A DNA stretch of 27,517 bases from Pelargonium nanum (GCA_036897485.1 JAYMTF010000986.1:1-27517), one strand, 5' to 3'. Positions 1 to 10,873 are shown, counted from the first letter of the stretch. A program made the numbers and translations. Notes: generated by a model not told the origin, from the letters alone.

Positions 1-620
1 ACTCACTCTTTTGAACTAAAATTGCACAAAATTAACACTCAATACCATAATATACAAATCTAATGCTTAATAATAAAATATAATAAAAATCACATTATAA
101 ATCATCAATTTAGCCAGAGATCAAGAACAATCATGTGATTTTGCTGCTGTCATCAGAAACCAAACATTAGAGCAAGTTTGATGCATGGAATGTAATTAAC
201 AATAGCTACTGCTTATGGAAATGTAAATATGTAAAGTGAAGATCAGTTTTCCATCGTTTTATTGAAAAATCGCAATGTTCTTAGACCAATTCACAGGATG
301 AGTTATAGATTTCAGAATCTGCGAGAACGTAGAGGTGAGAGAAGAGATGCTAACCAGGTCTCTACGCGACGGCGCGTGATGTCCCGATCGTCTCCGTCGC
401 CGGAAAACTCAGCGGTGGCGCGACGTCTAGGGTTCGGCGGAGAGAGAGAGAGTAGGGTTTCAGGGAGGGATAGGAGTAGGGAAGGAGATGGAGGAGAACC
501 AAGGGTATATCGGTCTTTTCAGTGTTATATGTATGATCAAAACAACAAGCCCAAGCCCATTACCAAGCCCAACCATTTAGAAATGGGTCTTTGCGTTCGT
601 GTCGTGTTGAACGTTGATTG
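1..620. other. Left edge: AT-rich DNA, then a GC-richer block that may be the 5' end of a - strand transcript
   Basis: About 320-500 is markedly GC-richer than its surroundings. Read on the - strand it has a long CT run, CCGCCG and AACCCTA-type motifs, the look of a plant 5' leader, followed toward the left edge by plain AT-rich sequence. On the + strand a 107-codon frame opens at ATG 298, but it is Arg/Ser-rich, matches no family I know, and runs into the repeat at 590. No firm gene call is possible; the body of any - strand gene would lie left of position 1. Confidence 0.25.
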
Positions 621-1230
621 AATGTTGCACAAATCAAAACGAATACGACACATTTGATAATTGTGTTGAACTGTTAAACACAATACGACACGTTCAATAT
701 GCTAAATAAATGTGTTGTGTTGACAAGGCATGATTGTCATGAACACAATCCAACACATTCTGTATGATTAACCAACACATTTGGCACGATGCGGCTCAAC
801 ACATTTAAACATTCTTATAATTAATTTACAATTATACCCTTAAGTGTGCGACGTGTCACGAGACAACGTTGACCGTGTTTAGAACTCCAGCACATTTTAC
901 CCATTTGTGGATTGGATTCAAATTTACGTATATATGAAATTCGAACTGGCAACACTAAAGCTGAGAATTTATACGTGCGTGTTTTGTTCATGTCATATTA
1001 AAGGTTGACTATGTGTTGCATGGTCTAACACGAACACGACCCGTTTATTAACTGCGTTCAACGGTTGAACACGAACAAGACACATTTACTCCAATAACTA
1101 AATATGTTGTGTTGACACGACATGATCCAACACACTTCACGTAATAGAACCAATATGTTTCACACGACACTACGAGTAACCTGCACTTTTACCAATAAAT
1201 GAGTGTGTCGTGCATGTCATGGAAACTCAG
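590..1230. repeat. CACG-rich dispersed repeat, two partial copies (A0 and A1)
   Basis: About 590-900 and about 945-1230 both hold the family pattern: runs such as AACACGAACACGAC, GTTGTGTTGACACGACATG, and a block reading ATAGAACCAA or ATTAACCAACAC. The first copy also has the hallmark TTAATTTACAATTATACCC at about 821. A degraded CTGGCAA-type end is visible near 947 in the second. No protein-coding content is seen; probably remnants of a non-autonomous transposon. Confidence 0.7.
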
Positions 1231-1259
1231 CATGACCAAGATACAATTACAAAATATAA

Positions 1260-2027
1260 GAAATTGAGTACATAATTTTCATATTGTGTGTCGTATTACG
1301 ATACAAATGCTCGGTTTAGAGAACTAGTGGTTTGGTTCTCATTGCCCCCATTGAATTCTCTACAAGTACCTCGAAGTCTCGAACCAACCACCAATAATTA
1401 GATGTGAATGACAAAAGTTGCCCCAAAATATTGGTTGACAAAGATTCATAGGACCAAAGTGAAACAAAAGTAGACCACGAAAAATAAAATGTGACACCGA
1501 CAATTATACACGTAACACACACATTTTCTTGGCCACCGCAAGTTTAATAGTTCTCAAACGTGAAGCCAACAACCACAATGCTAATCCAAATTGCACACTC
1601 GGAGACCATGATAATCACATGCAAGATCAAACAAAATTGAAAATCAATAAAATAGTGGGTCCACTTCTTTTTTTTTCGAGCTTTCGAGTAAATTATTACG
1701 TGGAAATTATGTGGGTTAGTGATTGATTTTGATGGGAGTTTAGGGGTAGAATTGAATGTTACATATGACTGGCTTCAGCATAATCGGATTCATGTTTATT
1801 AGTAGCTTAGCCCGTTTAATAACTGGATAGTGTTTGTGTTCAAATCGTTTCAACTATTTAATTAAACGGGTCATTTTTGCTCCTTATCGCTTATAGTTTA
1901 CACAATGTGATTTCAAATTAATAGGTACTCCAAAACAAATATAGCAACCTTTCTAACTTCATTAGCGTCTCTGACATTTTATCGCAAAATCACAACTGAA
2001 CAGAGCATGTTCCATAAACTAAAAATG
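1260..2027. other. Intergenic DNA with no recognised feature
   Basis: AT-rich sequence with short open frames on both strands that have no family resemblance, no splice-site framework and no upstream promoter pattern. I see nothing to annotate here. Confidence 0.5.
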
Positions 2028-2391
2028 GTTCAGAACCCTCTGAACTCGTCTCAATTATAGAGTTGGCCATCGACTAAGGTTTTCACTTGTTTTGATCTCT
2101 CAACTTTCCAATTTTGGTAACTTAGCCAGATTACCTGTTATAGTCGGTTGCAAATGTCCACGTCACCCATGTTGCCACTTATTCGTGCCACGTCATCCAG
2201 AAACATCCATGTCAACTATCCACCAAAGCAACGCCGAGATCCTCTCCCGCAATGGCGATAAGTGCAACTGGTTGTAACAGATAATCTGGACTACGTAGCA
2301 AAAAACAAAAATTCGAGGGACAAAAAAATGAACAAAACCCTAATCGATGGTCAACTCTTTAGTTGAGGCGAGTCCGGAGGATCTAAACGAC
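2028..2391. mobile_element. Foldback/MULE-like element: long imperfect palindrome
   Basis: The left arm (2028-2160) matches the reverse complement of the right arm (about 2254-2391) with interruptions. For example, AGAGTTGGCCATCGACTAAG at 2060 pairs with the complement of the segment near 2341-2359, and CCAGATTACCTGTTA near 2126 pairs with the segment near 2275-2290. The loop is ~90 bp. No coding potential and no clear target duplication were found, so the exact ends and superfamily are open; long arms suggest a Mutator-like or foldback element. It lies just upstream of the DUF760 promoter. Confidence 0.7.
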
Positions 2392-2564
2392 TTTACCCAA
2401 CTAAAAAACATTACCTATCGAATTTCAGGTAACCGCAGAGTTGAACCGGTCCAAGACATAACCATAAATAAGCCAAACAATAGGGGCATATATTAACATT
2501 ATCTTGACCCATAAATTAACATTTATCACATTTCATCAATAACAATAAAAAAAATTAAAGCATT

Positions 2565-2573
2565 TATATAAAA
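2565..2573 (+). promoter_or_regulatory. Probable TATA box of the DUF760 gene
   Basis: TATATAAAA lies about 330 bp before the start codon. It is followed by a C/A- and GAA-rich stretch (about 2600-2760) typical of plant 5'UTRs. A second TATAAAAT at about 2787 could give a shorter leader. The transcription start is inferred, not seen. Confidence 0.45.
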
Positions 2574-2773
2574 TATTAATTCCGGACTCACCCACAGATT
2601 CAAAGAAATCAACACAGCTCCACAATCCAGACAAAGAAGAACCATTTCCATATCCTCTAGAAGAAGAAGAAGAAAAAAAAAACCCAATTCTCCAATCACA
2701 ACAAGTCTCAGCTCAGCTTGACTTGTCTCCTTAATTTCAACCTCCACTTCTGCGACAAGCTCTGCAAAAAAAG

Positions 2774-2869
2774 GTGATTTTTTTTGCTATAAAATCCATG
2801 AATTTAGGTTGGTTTCGTTTCTTCGATGCTTTCTGGTTCTAGGGTTTTTAACAAAATCGAATTTTGCAG
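2774..2869 (+). other. Possible 5'UTR intron of the DUF760 gene
   Basis: AAG|GTGATT at 2773/2774 and TTTTGCAG| at 2869 frame a 96-bp T-rich segment. If spliced, it removes two upstream ATGs (2798 and 2826). The one at 2826 opens a 50-codon reading frame that runs over the main start codon to 2978. Splice-site strength was judged by eye only. Confidence 0.4.
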
Positions 2870-2898
2870 TTTTGTGGGTTTTGGGTCGGTCTGTGAAG

Positions 2899-5800
2899 AT
2901 GGAAACATTAGTTGGATCATCAATGGCTGTGAGCATGTTTGGTTCCAGATCGATTCCTTTGGCAGCGACAGGACGTGATTTTTGTCCGATTACTAAATTT
3001 GGGTTCTCTTCTAAGGTACTGGAAGTTTTGATTCTTGTTTATTGGTTTGGATTTTTGGATGATGAAATGGATTTTTTGTTTTGTTTTTGGTGGTTTCTGG
3101 GCAATTTTGCCAGTATGATTGTTGTTTTTGACTCTCTGTTTATATAATATGTTATGTTTAAGTCATGCTCAGCATTAAAGTTGTAAGAGATTGGTTTTGC
3201 TTTTCTTGTGGAGTTTGCATCATAATTTTGCGAGCAAGCATGGAATTTGAGCTTGGAAAATTTGTGATTGTGTTTTCTTGTATAATTTCCAGATGCATGG
3301 TTGATATATATGGTTTTTTGAGTTTTTTTTTTTTTTGTGTGTGTGTGTGTGTGGCTTTGTTTATATGATTATTGTTTACCGTTGCACTTGTGTGATTTTC
3401 TGTTTTGTTTTGAAATTTTTATGCTGAAATGGATAATTTATGTTTTGTTTTTGGTGTTTTCCGAGCTATTATTATTGTTGTTTTCTGTTTATATGATATT
3501 GTTATGTCTAATACATATTGAGCTGTAAAATGTTGTGCCTTAATTAATGTTATGAGATTGGCTTCACATTTTATTGGAGTTTGTGGCATAATTTTGCAAG
3601 CAAGCATGGAATTTGAGCTTGGAAAATTTACGATTGTGTTTTTTTGTACAAAACCCAGATGCATGGTTGTTTATATGATTTTTTGAAGTAGTGAAATGTT
3701 TTTTTTTTTTGTTTGTTTCATGTGGTTCTGGAACTTGTGATTCTTGTTTATTGTTGCTTCGTCGATTTTCTGTTTTGAATTTTTTGATGCTTAAAAGTTA
3801 AATGGATTTTGTTTTTGGTGGTGTCTGAGCAATTTTTGCTATTATGATTGCTGTTTTTGACTCTCTGGTTATATGATATGTTATGTTTAATACATATTCA
3901 GCTATAGAATCTTATGCCTTCGTTTATGCTATGAGATTGATTCTCTGCATCATAATTTTGCACGTACGAAATCTAAGCTAGGAAAACTTGTGATTATGTT
4001 TTCTTGAACAAAACCCAGATGCATGGTTGTTCATATGAACCTTTGAGTTCTTGAAATGTGTTTATTATGTGTGTCTGCAAGCGCTTTGTTTTGTTTGGTT
4101 TAGTATAAGATGGATGGTTGAGACTTGAGAAGGCCTTGTGTGTGCGCGCTCATGCTTTGTTTTATTTTGTTTGGTTGAGTATTAGTTGGATGGTTGAGAC
4201 TTGAGAAGGCCTTGTGCTCGCGCGTGTGCACTTAGTTTGTTTTGTTTGGTTCAGTGGTAGCTGGATGGCTGAGACGATTTCTCCTAGTATCAAATAACGG
4301 CAATTGTGTTTTGCATATTATCAGGCATGCGGGCTCTACAATACTCACTAATTAACCGCACTACATGTTTTGTTGAAAATCTTCTTTTTTTTCCTTTTTT
4401 TTTTTCATTTTAAATCCTGTGGTTGTTTATGTTATTATAGAGATTAAGAACATAGATGCGCGAATGATATTTTGATGCTGTAAAGCTTGTATTACATCGT
4501 ATATCATAAATCTAGAGGCTGTTTGCTTTCTTTTTATTGTTAAAATTTCCGTCATGATCGATTTTTCACGTGACTTGATGATTGCAGCATTATCCTACAA
4601 TATCCCACTCGAGGCCACTACATAGGAGGGCGGCTTTAGGGAGCCGGAAAAGAACTGTGGTTAGAGCCTCATCGTCGTCTTCAGATTCACCTGGAGCTGC
4701 TCCCATAGCACCGCTTCAGCTCGAGTCTCCTGTGGGGCAGTTCTTATCTCAGATCTTGACGAGCCATCCACATCTTGTGCCTGCCGCCGTTGAGCAGCAG
4801 CTGGAACAGCTTCAAACTGATCGCGACGCCGAGAAAGAGAAAGAGAAACCACCGGAAGACGCTTCTGCTAAAGGCACTGACCTAGTTTTGTACAGGTTGG
4901 TTGCACATCCGTTAAATTTTAGTAATCTATCACTTTGGCTATGGTTGGTTCTTGATATTATTTAATAAAGCATATAAGAAATAGAAATATTCCACGGTAT
5001 CGAAATTGGCTCAAATTTTTCCGGTATTTGTACAATTTCACTGGTCACTTACTTATTTTGCTTCCAATCATGATTACTGGAAACGGGATGTTTTAGGGGT
5101 TGTTTGGCTTTGGAAAAATATTTTCATTTTCTCTTCCATTTCTGTTTTCCATAGAAAAATTGGAGAATTTAGAAAACTTGTTCATTTTTTTCCGATTTCC
5201 TTACTTTTTTCTCACTTTTATGACTTTAAAACTCGTAAATGAAGAATTCCGGGTGTTAAATCAGAAATTTGATTCTTTTGATGATTGCGTATCATAGGAG
5301 AATCGCCGAGGTCAAGGCTAATGAAAGGAAAAAGGCGTTAGAAGAGATTTTGTACACATTAGTGGTGAAGAAATTCATGGATGCGGATGTTTCTTTGATA
5401 CCCGGTGTAGCGCCATCTTCTTCAGACCCTTCAGGCCGAGTTGACACGTGGCCAAGTCAAGAAGAAAAGCTCGAGCAACTACACTCTCCTGAAGCCTACG
5501 AGATGATCCAGAACCACCTAGCTCTCATTCTCGGTAACCATTTGACTAACACAAGCGCTATAGCGCAGATAAGCAAGCTCAGGGTCGGGCAGGTCTATGC
5601 AGCATCGGTGATGTACGGGTACTTCCTCAAACGAATTGATCAAAGGTTCCAACTCGAAAAAACCATGAGAATCCTTCCAGGCGCACCAAACGAAGAAGAG
5701 GGCGACACTCAGCTAGCTGTGGGAGAAAACACGAAACCCGAAGGAAAAGATTCTTATGAACCGGCACCCTCTCACCCCGAACTTGCATCGTTCCCTGGCG

Positions 5801-6132
5801 GGCCTGGCGGTCCAGGAGGGTTCGGTCCTGTAATAAAACCCTCCCGGCTGCGAACATATGTCATGTCTTTTGACGGGGACACACTTCAGAAATACGCAAC
5901 AATCAGATCAAAAGAAGCCGTTGGCATCATCGAGAAGCACACAGAGGCTCTATTTGGAAGACCCGAAATTGTCATATCCCCTCAGGGAACCATTGATTCA
6001 TCGAACGACGAAGAAATCAAGATCAGCTTCGGTGGGTTGAAGAGACTTGTGTTGGAGGCTGTAACGTTCGGTTCTTTCCTCTGGGACGTCGAGAGCTACG
6101 TGGATTCGAGGTACCATTTCGTTGCAAACTGA
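2899..6132 (+). CDS. UV-B-induced protein At3g17800-like, DUF760, chloroplast-targeted
   Basis: Three exons join in phase: 2899-3015, 4588-4895 and 5298-6132 (stop TGA 6130-6132). All introns are GT-AG; the joint at 4895/5298 rebuilds an Arg codon (residue 142). The product is 419 residues, close to what I recall for Arabidopsis At3g17800. Residues 1 to about 66 are rich in Ser/Arg/Ala and poor in acids, ending in a V-V-R-A motif before a Ser run, which fits a plastid transit peptide. The mature part has the DUF760 pattern: a Gly-Gln-Phe-Leu segment near residue 85, a charged helix after residue 142, and a Ser-Pro-Glu-Ala-Tyr segment followed by a helical region. A Gly/Pro-rich linker (about 305-318) separates it from a conserved C-terminal domain ending at residue 419. 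The biochemical function of the family is unknown; transcript induction by UV-B is reported for the Arabidopsis member. ATG 2899 is the first in-frame ATG after the likely 5'UTR. Confidence 0.9.
3016..4080. repeat. Three-copy tandem repeat (~363 bp) in intron 1 of the DUF760 gene
   Basis: Most of the 1572-bp first intron is three diverged head-to-tail copies. Anchors recur in order: GATGCATGGTTG at about 3292, 3658 and 4018 (spacing 366 and 360); GAGCTTGGAAAA-like and CATAATTTTGC motifs at matching offsets. Copy 1 starts at or just after the splice donor. A (GT)n run lies at about 3338-3352 in copy 1. The small open frames here are out of frame with the gene and are not coding. Confidence 0.85.
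4087..4275. repeat. Short tandem repeat, ~76-bp period, 2.5 copies
   Basis: TGGATGGTTGAGAC starts at 4111 and 4187, and a variant at 4262. Each is preceded by a TTTGTTTGGTT stretch. The first two are followed by GAAGGCCTTGTG and a purine/pyrimidine-alternating GCGCGC-type tract. It lies within intron 1 of the DUF760 gene, downstream of the 363-bp repeats. Confidence 0.85.
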
Positions 6133-7190
6133 GATTCAAGCATCGAAAACACGGAGATGTGCATGATTGAACATGGATTTCATGTTGAGTATCTGGTTTG
6201 GTTTGGCACTGAATGTTGTGTACATAAAATCATGTAGTTTGTGGCACTGGAACTTGGGATTTGCATAGGCATAGTTGTGGTTGTTTTTGTAATTTTTACT
6301 ATGTTTTAGTGGCAATTAGAAATTCAAGAGAGTGGAACTTGGAATTTCCTTATAGTTTGAGAAACTATGTTCTTTACTGATTTGACTTTTTGATACAAAT
6401 ATTAAGATACACTTTGCATGGGAAAATGATTTTTCTTTGTTGGAAAATGTATTCACTTTGTTTGAATTGGTACCAAATTTTATTTTTGATTCAATTTGGC
6501 CTTTAAAACTATCTATTTTGCTTTTCTTTTTTTTTTATAATGGAACTATCTATTTTGTTTATATTCAATTATACCATTTTTCTCTTTTCATTTTTTGGGT
6601 TTAATTAGTTTTGGATTTATACAAGTGTTTTGACAATATTATTTGGGTAGCCCAAAGTGTGAAACTATTTGGGCTATCTTCATACATAAAACTAAACATA
6701 CCATATACAAATGGATCTACTCAAACCAAATATGAGTTTATTATATCTATTTCATTTTATACAAATTTCTATCATTGATATTAATTATAGTTGCGCATCT
6801 TGCACATTGCAGTATTATCGTCCTGACGATAATATTGTAATTGTCAATTTAGGATTAAAATACTTTAGTGTCACCAAAATACTTTCATTAGCTATTGATT
6901 TTCAAAACACCCTTATTAACAAAGTGTATTACGTTAAAATTGCCAAATTCACATGCCATTAAACAAGAAAAACAATATAAAGTTGACAAAACAACTACCA
7001 CCACTAAGCTTTAAATTCTCAAACCAACAATTATAATGATCTCAACCTCTTCTAGACTTTTAAGTCCAAAAATATGAGAATATAATATATTATTCTCAAA
7101 ACTAAGTCATAAAAGTTAGAGTTGACGAGACACAAAATTAGTCTGTGATGGCATCTCATATTTTGTAATTATGACGTGTTTGTATTGTAT
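6133..7190 (+). other. 3'UTR of the DUF760 gene and following AT-rich spacer
   Basis: About 6133-6350 is the likely 3'UTR, T-rich with TTTGTAATTTT-type stretches; the polyadenylation site cannot be fixed by eye. From about 6400 to 7190 the DNA is AT-rich spacer with no gene. A small inverted repeat, TAGCCCAAA (6648-6656) and TTTGGGCTA (6668-6676), could form a short hairpin. Confidence 0.5.
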
Positions 7191-7715
7191 TTTCAAAACA
7201 CACATACATGATTAACCGTGGTGCGATATATAGAACATGCCCAAAACTCACATTTAAGTGTCAAATATGTTCGGTCATGTTTGTGTTGGGCATCCAAGAG
7301 TATAATTATAAATTAACTCTAATAACGTGTCAAGTGTGTTGGGTATATTGGGTCGTGTTCGTATTGGACTTTCAAAACAAACAAACACGATTAACTAATC
7401 ACGTCAGGACTCATACAAATACGTTCAAACCGTTCAATTAAGAGTATAATTGTAAATTAGTCATAATAACGTGTCAAATATGTTGGATTGTGTATCCTAA
7501 ATGTGTTGATTTTATTATACAAAACATGTAGTGTCATGTTCAAGCCAACACGGCCCATTAAGTTATTGTATTAGACATGTTATGTTCGTGTTTAACCGTC
7601 AAAACTATCATTAACCTTGTCGTGGCAACACAACCTATTAAGTTACCGTCTTTAACATGTAGCGTTCGTGCTAAACAACACCAATGCTAAACATGTTGTG
7701 TCATCCCATTTAGTT

Positions 7716-7984
7716 TTTTTTATAAGCGACAAGACAGCAGACCTACAAAAGCCAGTGTTTCTCACCCCCAAGTGGGGGCGTCACCTGAGTTAGTTGTTAG
7801 TTTTCCCTTTAAATCCATAAATCCCGTGTTTCTCACCCCAAGTGGGGGCGTCACCCGAGTTAGTTGTTAGTTTTTCCCTTAAATCCATAAATCTCATCCA
7901 TTACCGTCGGCAAGGAGGCTCGAACCTGAGACCTCAAAGGAAATCCAAAGTGCATCAATCGCTTGACTCAACATGCAATGATAC
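7716..7984 (-). mobile_element. tRNA-derived SINE with 16-bp target-site duplication
   Basis: Read on the - strand the element has a Pol III A-box-like AGTCAAGCGATTGATG (7953-7968), a B-box GGTTCGAGCC (7917-7926), a body, and a 3' end CGCTTATAA followed by an A-run (a T-run at 7716 on the + strand). It is bounded by GTCATCCCATTTAGTT (7700-7715) and GTCGTCCCATTTAGTT (7985-8000), 15 of 16 bases identical, the signature of target-primed retroposition. The body holds a tandem 71-bp duplication. No protein is encoded, as expected; mobilisation depends on a LINE elsewhere. Confidence 0.85.
7755..7895. repeat. 71-bp tandem duplication inside the SINE body
   Basis: Two near-identical units begin GTGTTTCTCACCCC at 7755 and 7826, each containing CAAGTGGGGGCGTCACC and GAGTTAGTTGTTAGTTTT and ending in AAATCCATAAATC. 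They differ by a few substitutions and single-base indels. Confidence 0.9.
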
Positions 7985-8145
7985 GTCGTCCCATTTAGTT
8001 ACTACATTAAACATGTAATAATTCGTGTTTAACTGTTCAAAACAATTATTAAATATATCGTGTTTATGTTGACCCGTGCTACACATAATTAACTTTCAAC
8101 ACGATTTGATTAAAACGCACGAACGTTTTGCCAGCTCCGATAAAA

Positions 8146-9180
8146 GTAGAATTGAAGTTGTTGGAGTGAAGATAGTGGATACGCAGCTAGATCACATTTC
8201 TATTCCTATCTACTATTCGCATTTTCCACGAGACTCCTTTACTTTATTTCTCTAAATTCCCAAACACACATTGATTCCATTTTTTCAACGTGCAAAAAAA
8301 CAGCACCAATCAAAAGCTAGTCGTGACTTGTGATCATCAACAATCATGTCCACACGTTTTTGCTATTTTCATTTTTTTAAAAAAATTAAAAGTATAGAGA
8401 AGACAAAACAATTGAATATAATTTGAATTTTGGATTGCATATTCAATTCAAATCACTTTGGATATGATAAATTTTAAATTTTTAGTATTAAATAAACGGA
8501 TCTGTCTACTCTATATTTATAAAAAAATCGATTCAAAATTGATAGTGGAGATTTAGATAAGTTCTAAGTCGGATAAAATTTTATAATATTTGCGGATTCG
8601 GATCAATATGTCAGCTCTAAATAATATTTTATAGGTTTGTTATTATAATATGAGGTTCATTTTCAAAATTTAAGATACATTACTTAATATTTATAGTTTA
8701 ATAATTTGAATTTGGGGCTCATCAAGTAGTGTTATAGTTTTTTTATTTTTTTTTTGAAACTTAGTTGATTATCTAAAAATTAAATAGTTTTTTTTTTTTG
8801 AAATAAACTTATCTAATATCGCATTCAAAAGAAAAAAAAAACTTATCTAATATTTTTTTTAAGGAAAACCTTATATAATATTTAAGAATTACCTTTACAT
8901 AATTATTAAAAGATAATAATATTCCTTCAAAAAAAATTAAAAGATAACAATATTAAATTATCAGTAAACCATTATCTCATTAATTTTTTTAAAAAATAAC
9001 ATTTAAAAGATAAATCAGTATAAAATCATCTCCTTTAATATATATTTTTGACGAAATCTCCTTTATTTTTTAGTTATTATTATGATAATTCAAATTAGTA
9101 CATCAAATAGATAATTAGTAAAAAAGAAAAGTACATAAAAAAAATAATAATACAAATGAGTATGTGAATTAAGTTTTAAA
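8146..9180. other. AT-rich intergenic spacer, no gene seen
   Basis: From about 8360 the sequence is very AT-rich with many A and T homopolymers and no long open frame on either strand. It could act as a matrix-attachment-like region, but base composition is the only support. Confidence 0.5.
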
Positions 9181-9216
9181 ACAATTTACGATATTTCCCA
9201 GCCGTCCGATCTTAAG

Positions 9217-9505
9217 GCCGACACATCTGACTGGAGCACCATATCGAAGCGTTCAGTGGATCTTTCCGCAGAGAATCAATTCCCATCCAAATGATAGGAT
9301 TGAGACTTGACTTGAGTAAACAAACAAACACAACAGAGCCTTTACACGTGTCAATTTCTAGAAGCCCGGACCCACCAGGAACGTTAACAGCCAGACACGT
9401 GTCGAAAGTACACGTCCCCATCGGATTATCTCGGGACAGCAATTTCCTGACTCCTACCTCTTCGCCGCATATTCGCCACGTGTCATAACCACAGCCGGAC
9501 ATGTG
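9217..9505. promoter_or_regulatory. Cluster of G-box/ABRE and DRE-type elements
   Basis: CACGTG occurs three times, at 9345-9350, 9396-9401 and 9477-9482, each within an ACACGTGTC- or CCACGTGTC-type context that matches the ABA-response element. GCCGAC, the core of the dehydration/cold response element, is at 9217-9222, next to a GCCGTCCGATC block. The local GC content is higher than on either side. The cluster lies ~1.5 kb before the lipase gene. Whether it serves that gene, or a lost or non-coding transcript, cannot be decided from sequence. Confidence 0.45.
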
Positions 9506-9789
9506 GCATTCCATTTTTGGCAAAAACCAATTTGCAGATGAGGACAACAAAGAGTGTTCCTGTTTGCTATGTACAAAGATAAGAGTTCATATCGGTGCGT
9601 GCTTATCGTGTTCGTGTTGCGCAAATAATTACTGTGAAATATATAGTCGAACAAAATTACGTATGAGAAAGTTTAGAGACTAAATTTTACGTCAAACAAT
9701 TTAATAGAGAAATTTGCGGAAATTAACGTGAATGACCAATTCGGATTTATATTCGAAAGTTCAAGGACAAAATTTTGCCTTTTACCTAT

Positions 9790-10165
9790 ATTTATTAATC
9801 GTTTTGCCCGATTGAACACGAACACCTCATTATTGAAAACACTAAATCCGACACTAAATCAATTGTGTTGGCACGAGTATAAACTAACACGTTTGTCACA
9901 ACACAACTTAGCAGTCACGATAGAACTTCACACATTTGGCAAGCTATATGATTAATTTACAATAACACCCTTAAGCGCGTGTTGTGCGTGTCATAACACA
10001 ACATATTAATAGTACGTGCGTGTTTTAAAGGCCCAACACGAACCAACACATATTTACTAAATATATATATTAGATTCTCTAACATAACACAACACGATTA
10101 TAAAATGCGTGACCCCAAACACATTAATTTCGTGTCGCGTGACAACTTGAATTACCAACTCTACG
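9790..10165. repeat. CACG-rich dispersed repeat, copy C
   Basis: It contains GAACACGAACAC, GTGTTGGCACGAG, the hallmark TTAATTTACAATAACACCCTT (9952) and the TACGTGCGTGTTTT block (10013). It ends near ATTACCAACTCTA (10151-10163), a degraded form of the ATTGCCAGCTCTA terminus seen at 18118. It separates the G-box cluster from the lipase promoter. Confidence 0.65.
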
Positions 10166-10873
10166 TAGCGATAACATTTCGAATTTGTGGACACCTGCAA
10201 TTTGATCTCGACAATTTTTTATCGATATAGGATGCTTAAAATTCGACTGGTTTCGAAGATCGAGCCATGTGATAAAAAATTGAACATATAAGTAGCGTAT
10301 ATTACAAAATTTGCACTCTGTTTGAGTCAGAGATTGAATTAGGTCTTCCCAACTCAAAATTGTAAAAACCGACCATAACCCAAATTGCCAACTATAACTT
10401 GGATACGTTACCGATCAATTTGTAAAAATGTACACATTTTACGCGTAAAATTCGTAACGTGTACACGCTTCGGATAGATATGTGTATTTCAATCTTAACC
10501 AAAAAAATGCTTCATGAAAATCATAAATGTGAGGATCACTAGTTACGTACGTCTCTTTCAAAAACGGCGTCGTTATACCCAAAGTACCGCGGCATTTGCT
10601 TTTTTAATTTCCAAACTGAAACTCAAATTTTCTGTGATACATCATTTTCTACGAATCAGTGCTGTTTGTTTCCCGAGAAAAAGAGGAACACAGATCAACG
10701 GAAAAGTGCAAACCGAATTCTCTAGAATTAGGGTCTGGCAAATTCCTAAATTTAGCGAACGAAAGATAATCAACTCCATTTTTGAAATCGATCGGAGCTC
10801 TCTTAATCCCTGTCTCTCTGATCTGTATATGATCTGTGACAGAGCAAATCCAATCGCGTCCGCTACAGAGACC
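10166..10873. other. Upstream region of the lipase gene
   Basis: No gene is seen here. A long + strand frame passes through from 10514 into the lipase first exon, but its early part lacks a conserved start and is upstream of the probable TATA box, so it is read as promoter DNA. Confidence 0.5.

Larger units (their letters stand above)
7200..8145. repeat. CACG-rich dispersed repeat, reverse orientation, interrupted by a SINE
   Basis: The family motifs appear here mostly as their complement. The hallmark block (TTAATTTA-CAATTATACTCTT when read on the - strand) occurs twice, at about 7298-7320 and 7441-7465, so two copies or an internal duplication are joined. A degraded GTTTTGCCAGCTC end lies near 8127-8140. 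The SINE at 7716-7984 splits it. No coding content. Confidence 0.65.

Noticed and set aside
120..200. Box C/D snoRNA candidate on the - strand (TGATGA motifs)
   Set aside because: No properly placed D box and no terminal stem.
298..621. A 107-codon Arg/Ser-rich + strand open frame
   Set aside because: No recognisable domain, its end runs into a dispersed repeat, and the other strand of the same block looks like a 5' leader.
7155..8146. CRISPR-like or phase-regular array in the CACG-rich repeat
   Set aside because: The repeats are degenerate, irregularly spaced and in plant DNA; they match a transposon-type family.
9212..9550. A 112-codon open frame on the - strand, Cys-rich
   Set aside because: It lies over the G-box/DRE cluster, has no family resemblance, no promoter or splice context, and overlaps open frames on the other strand.
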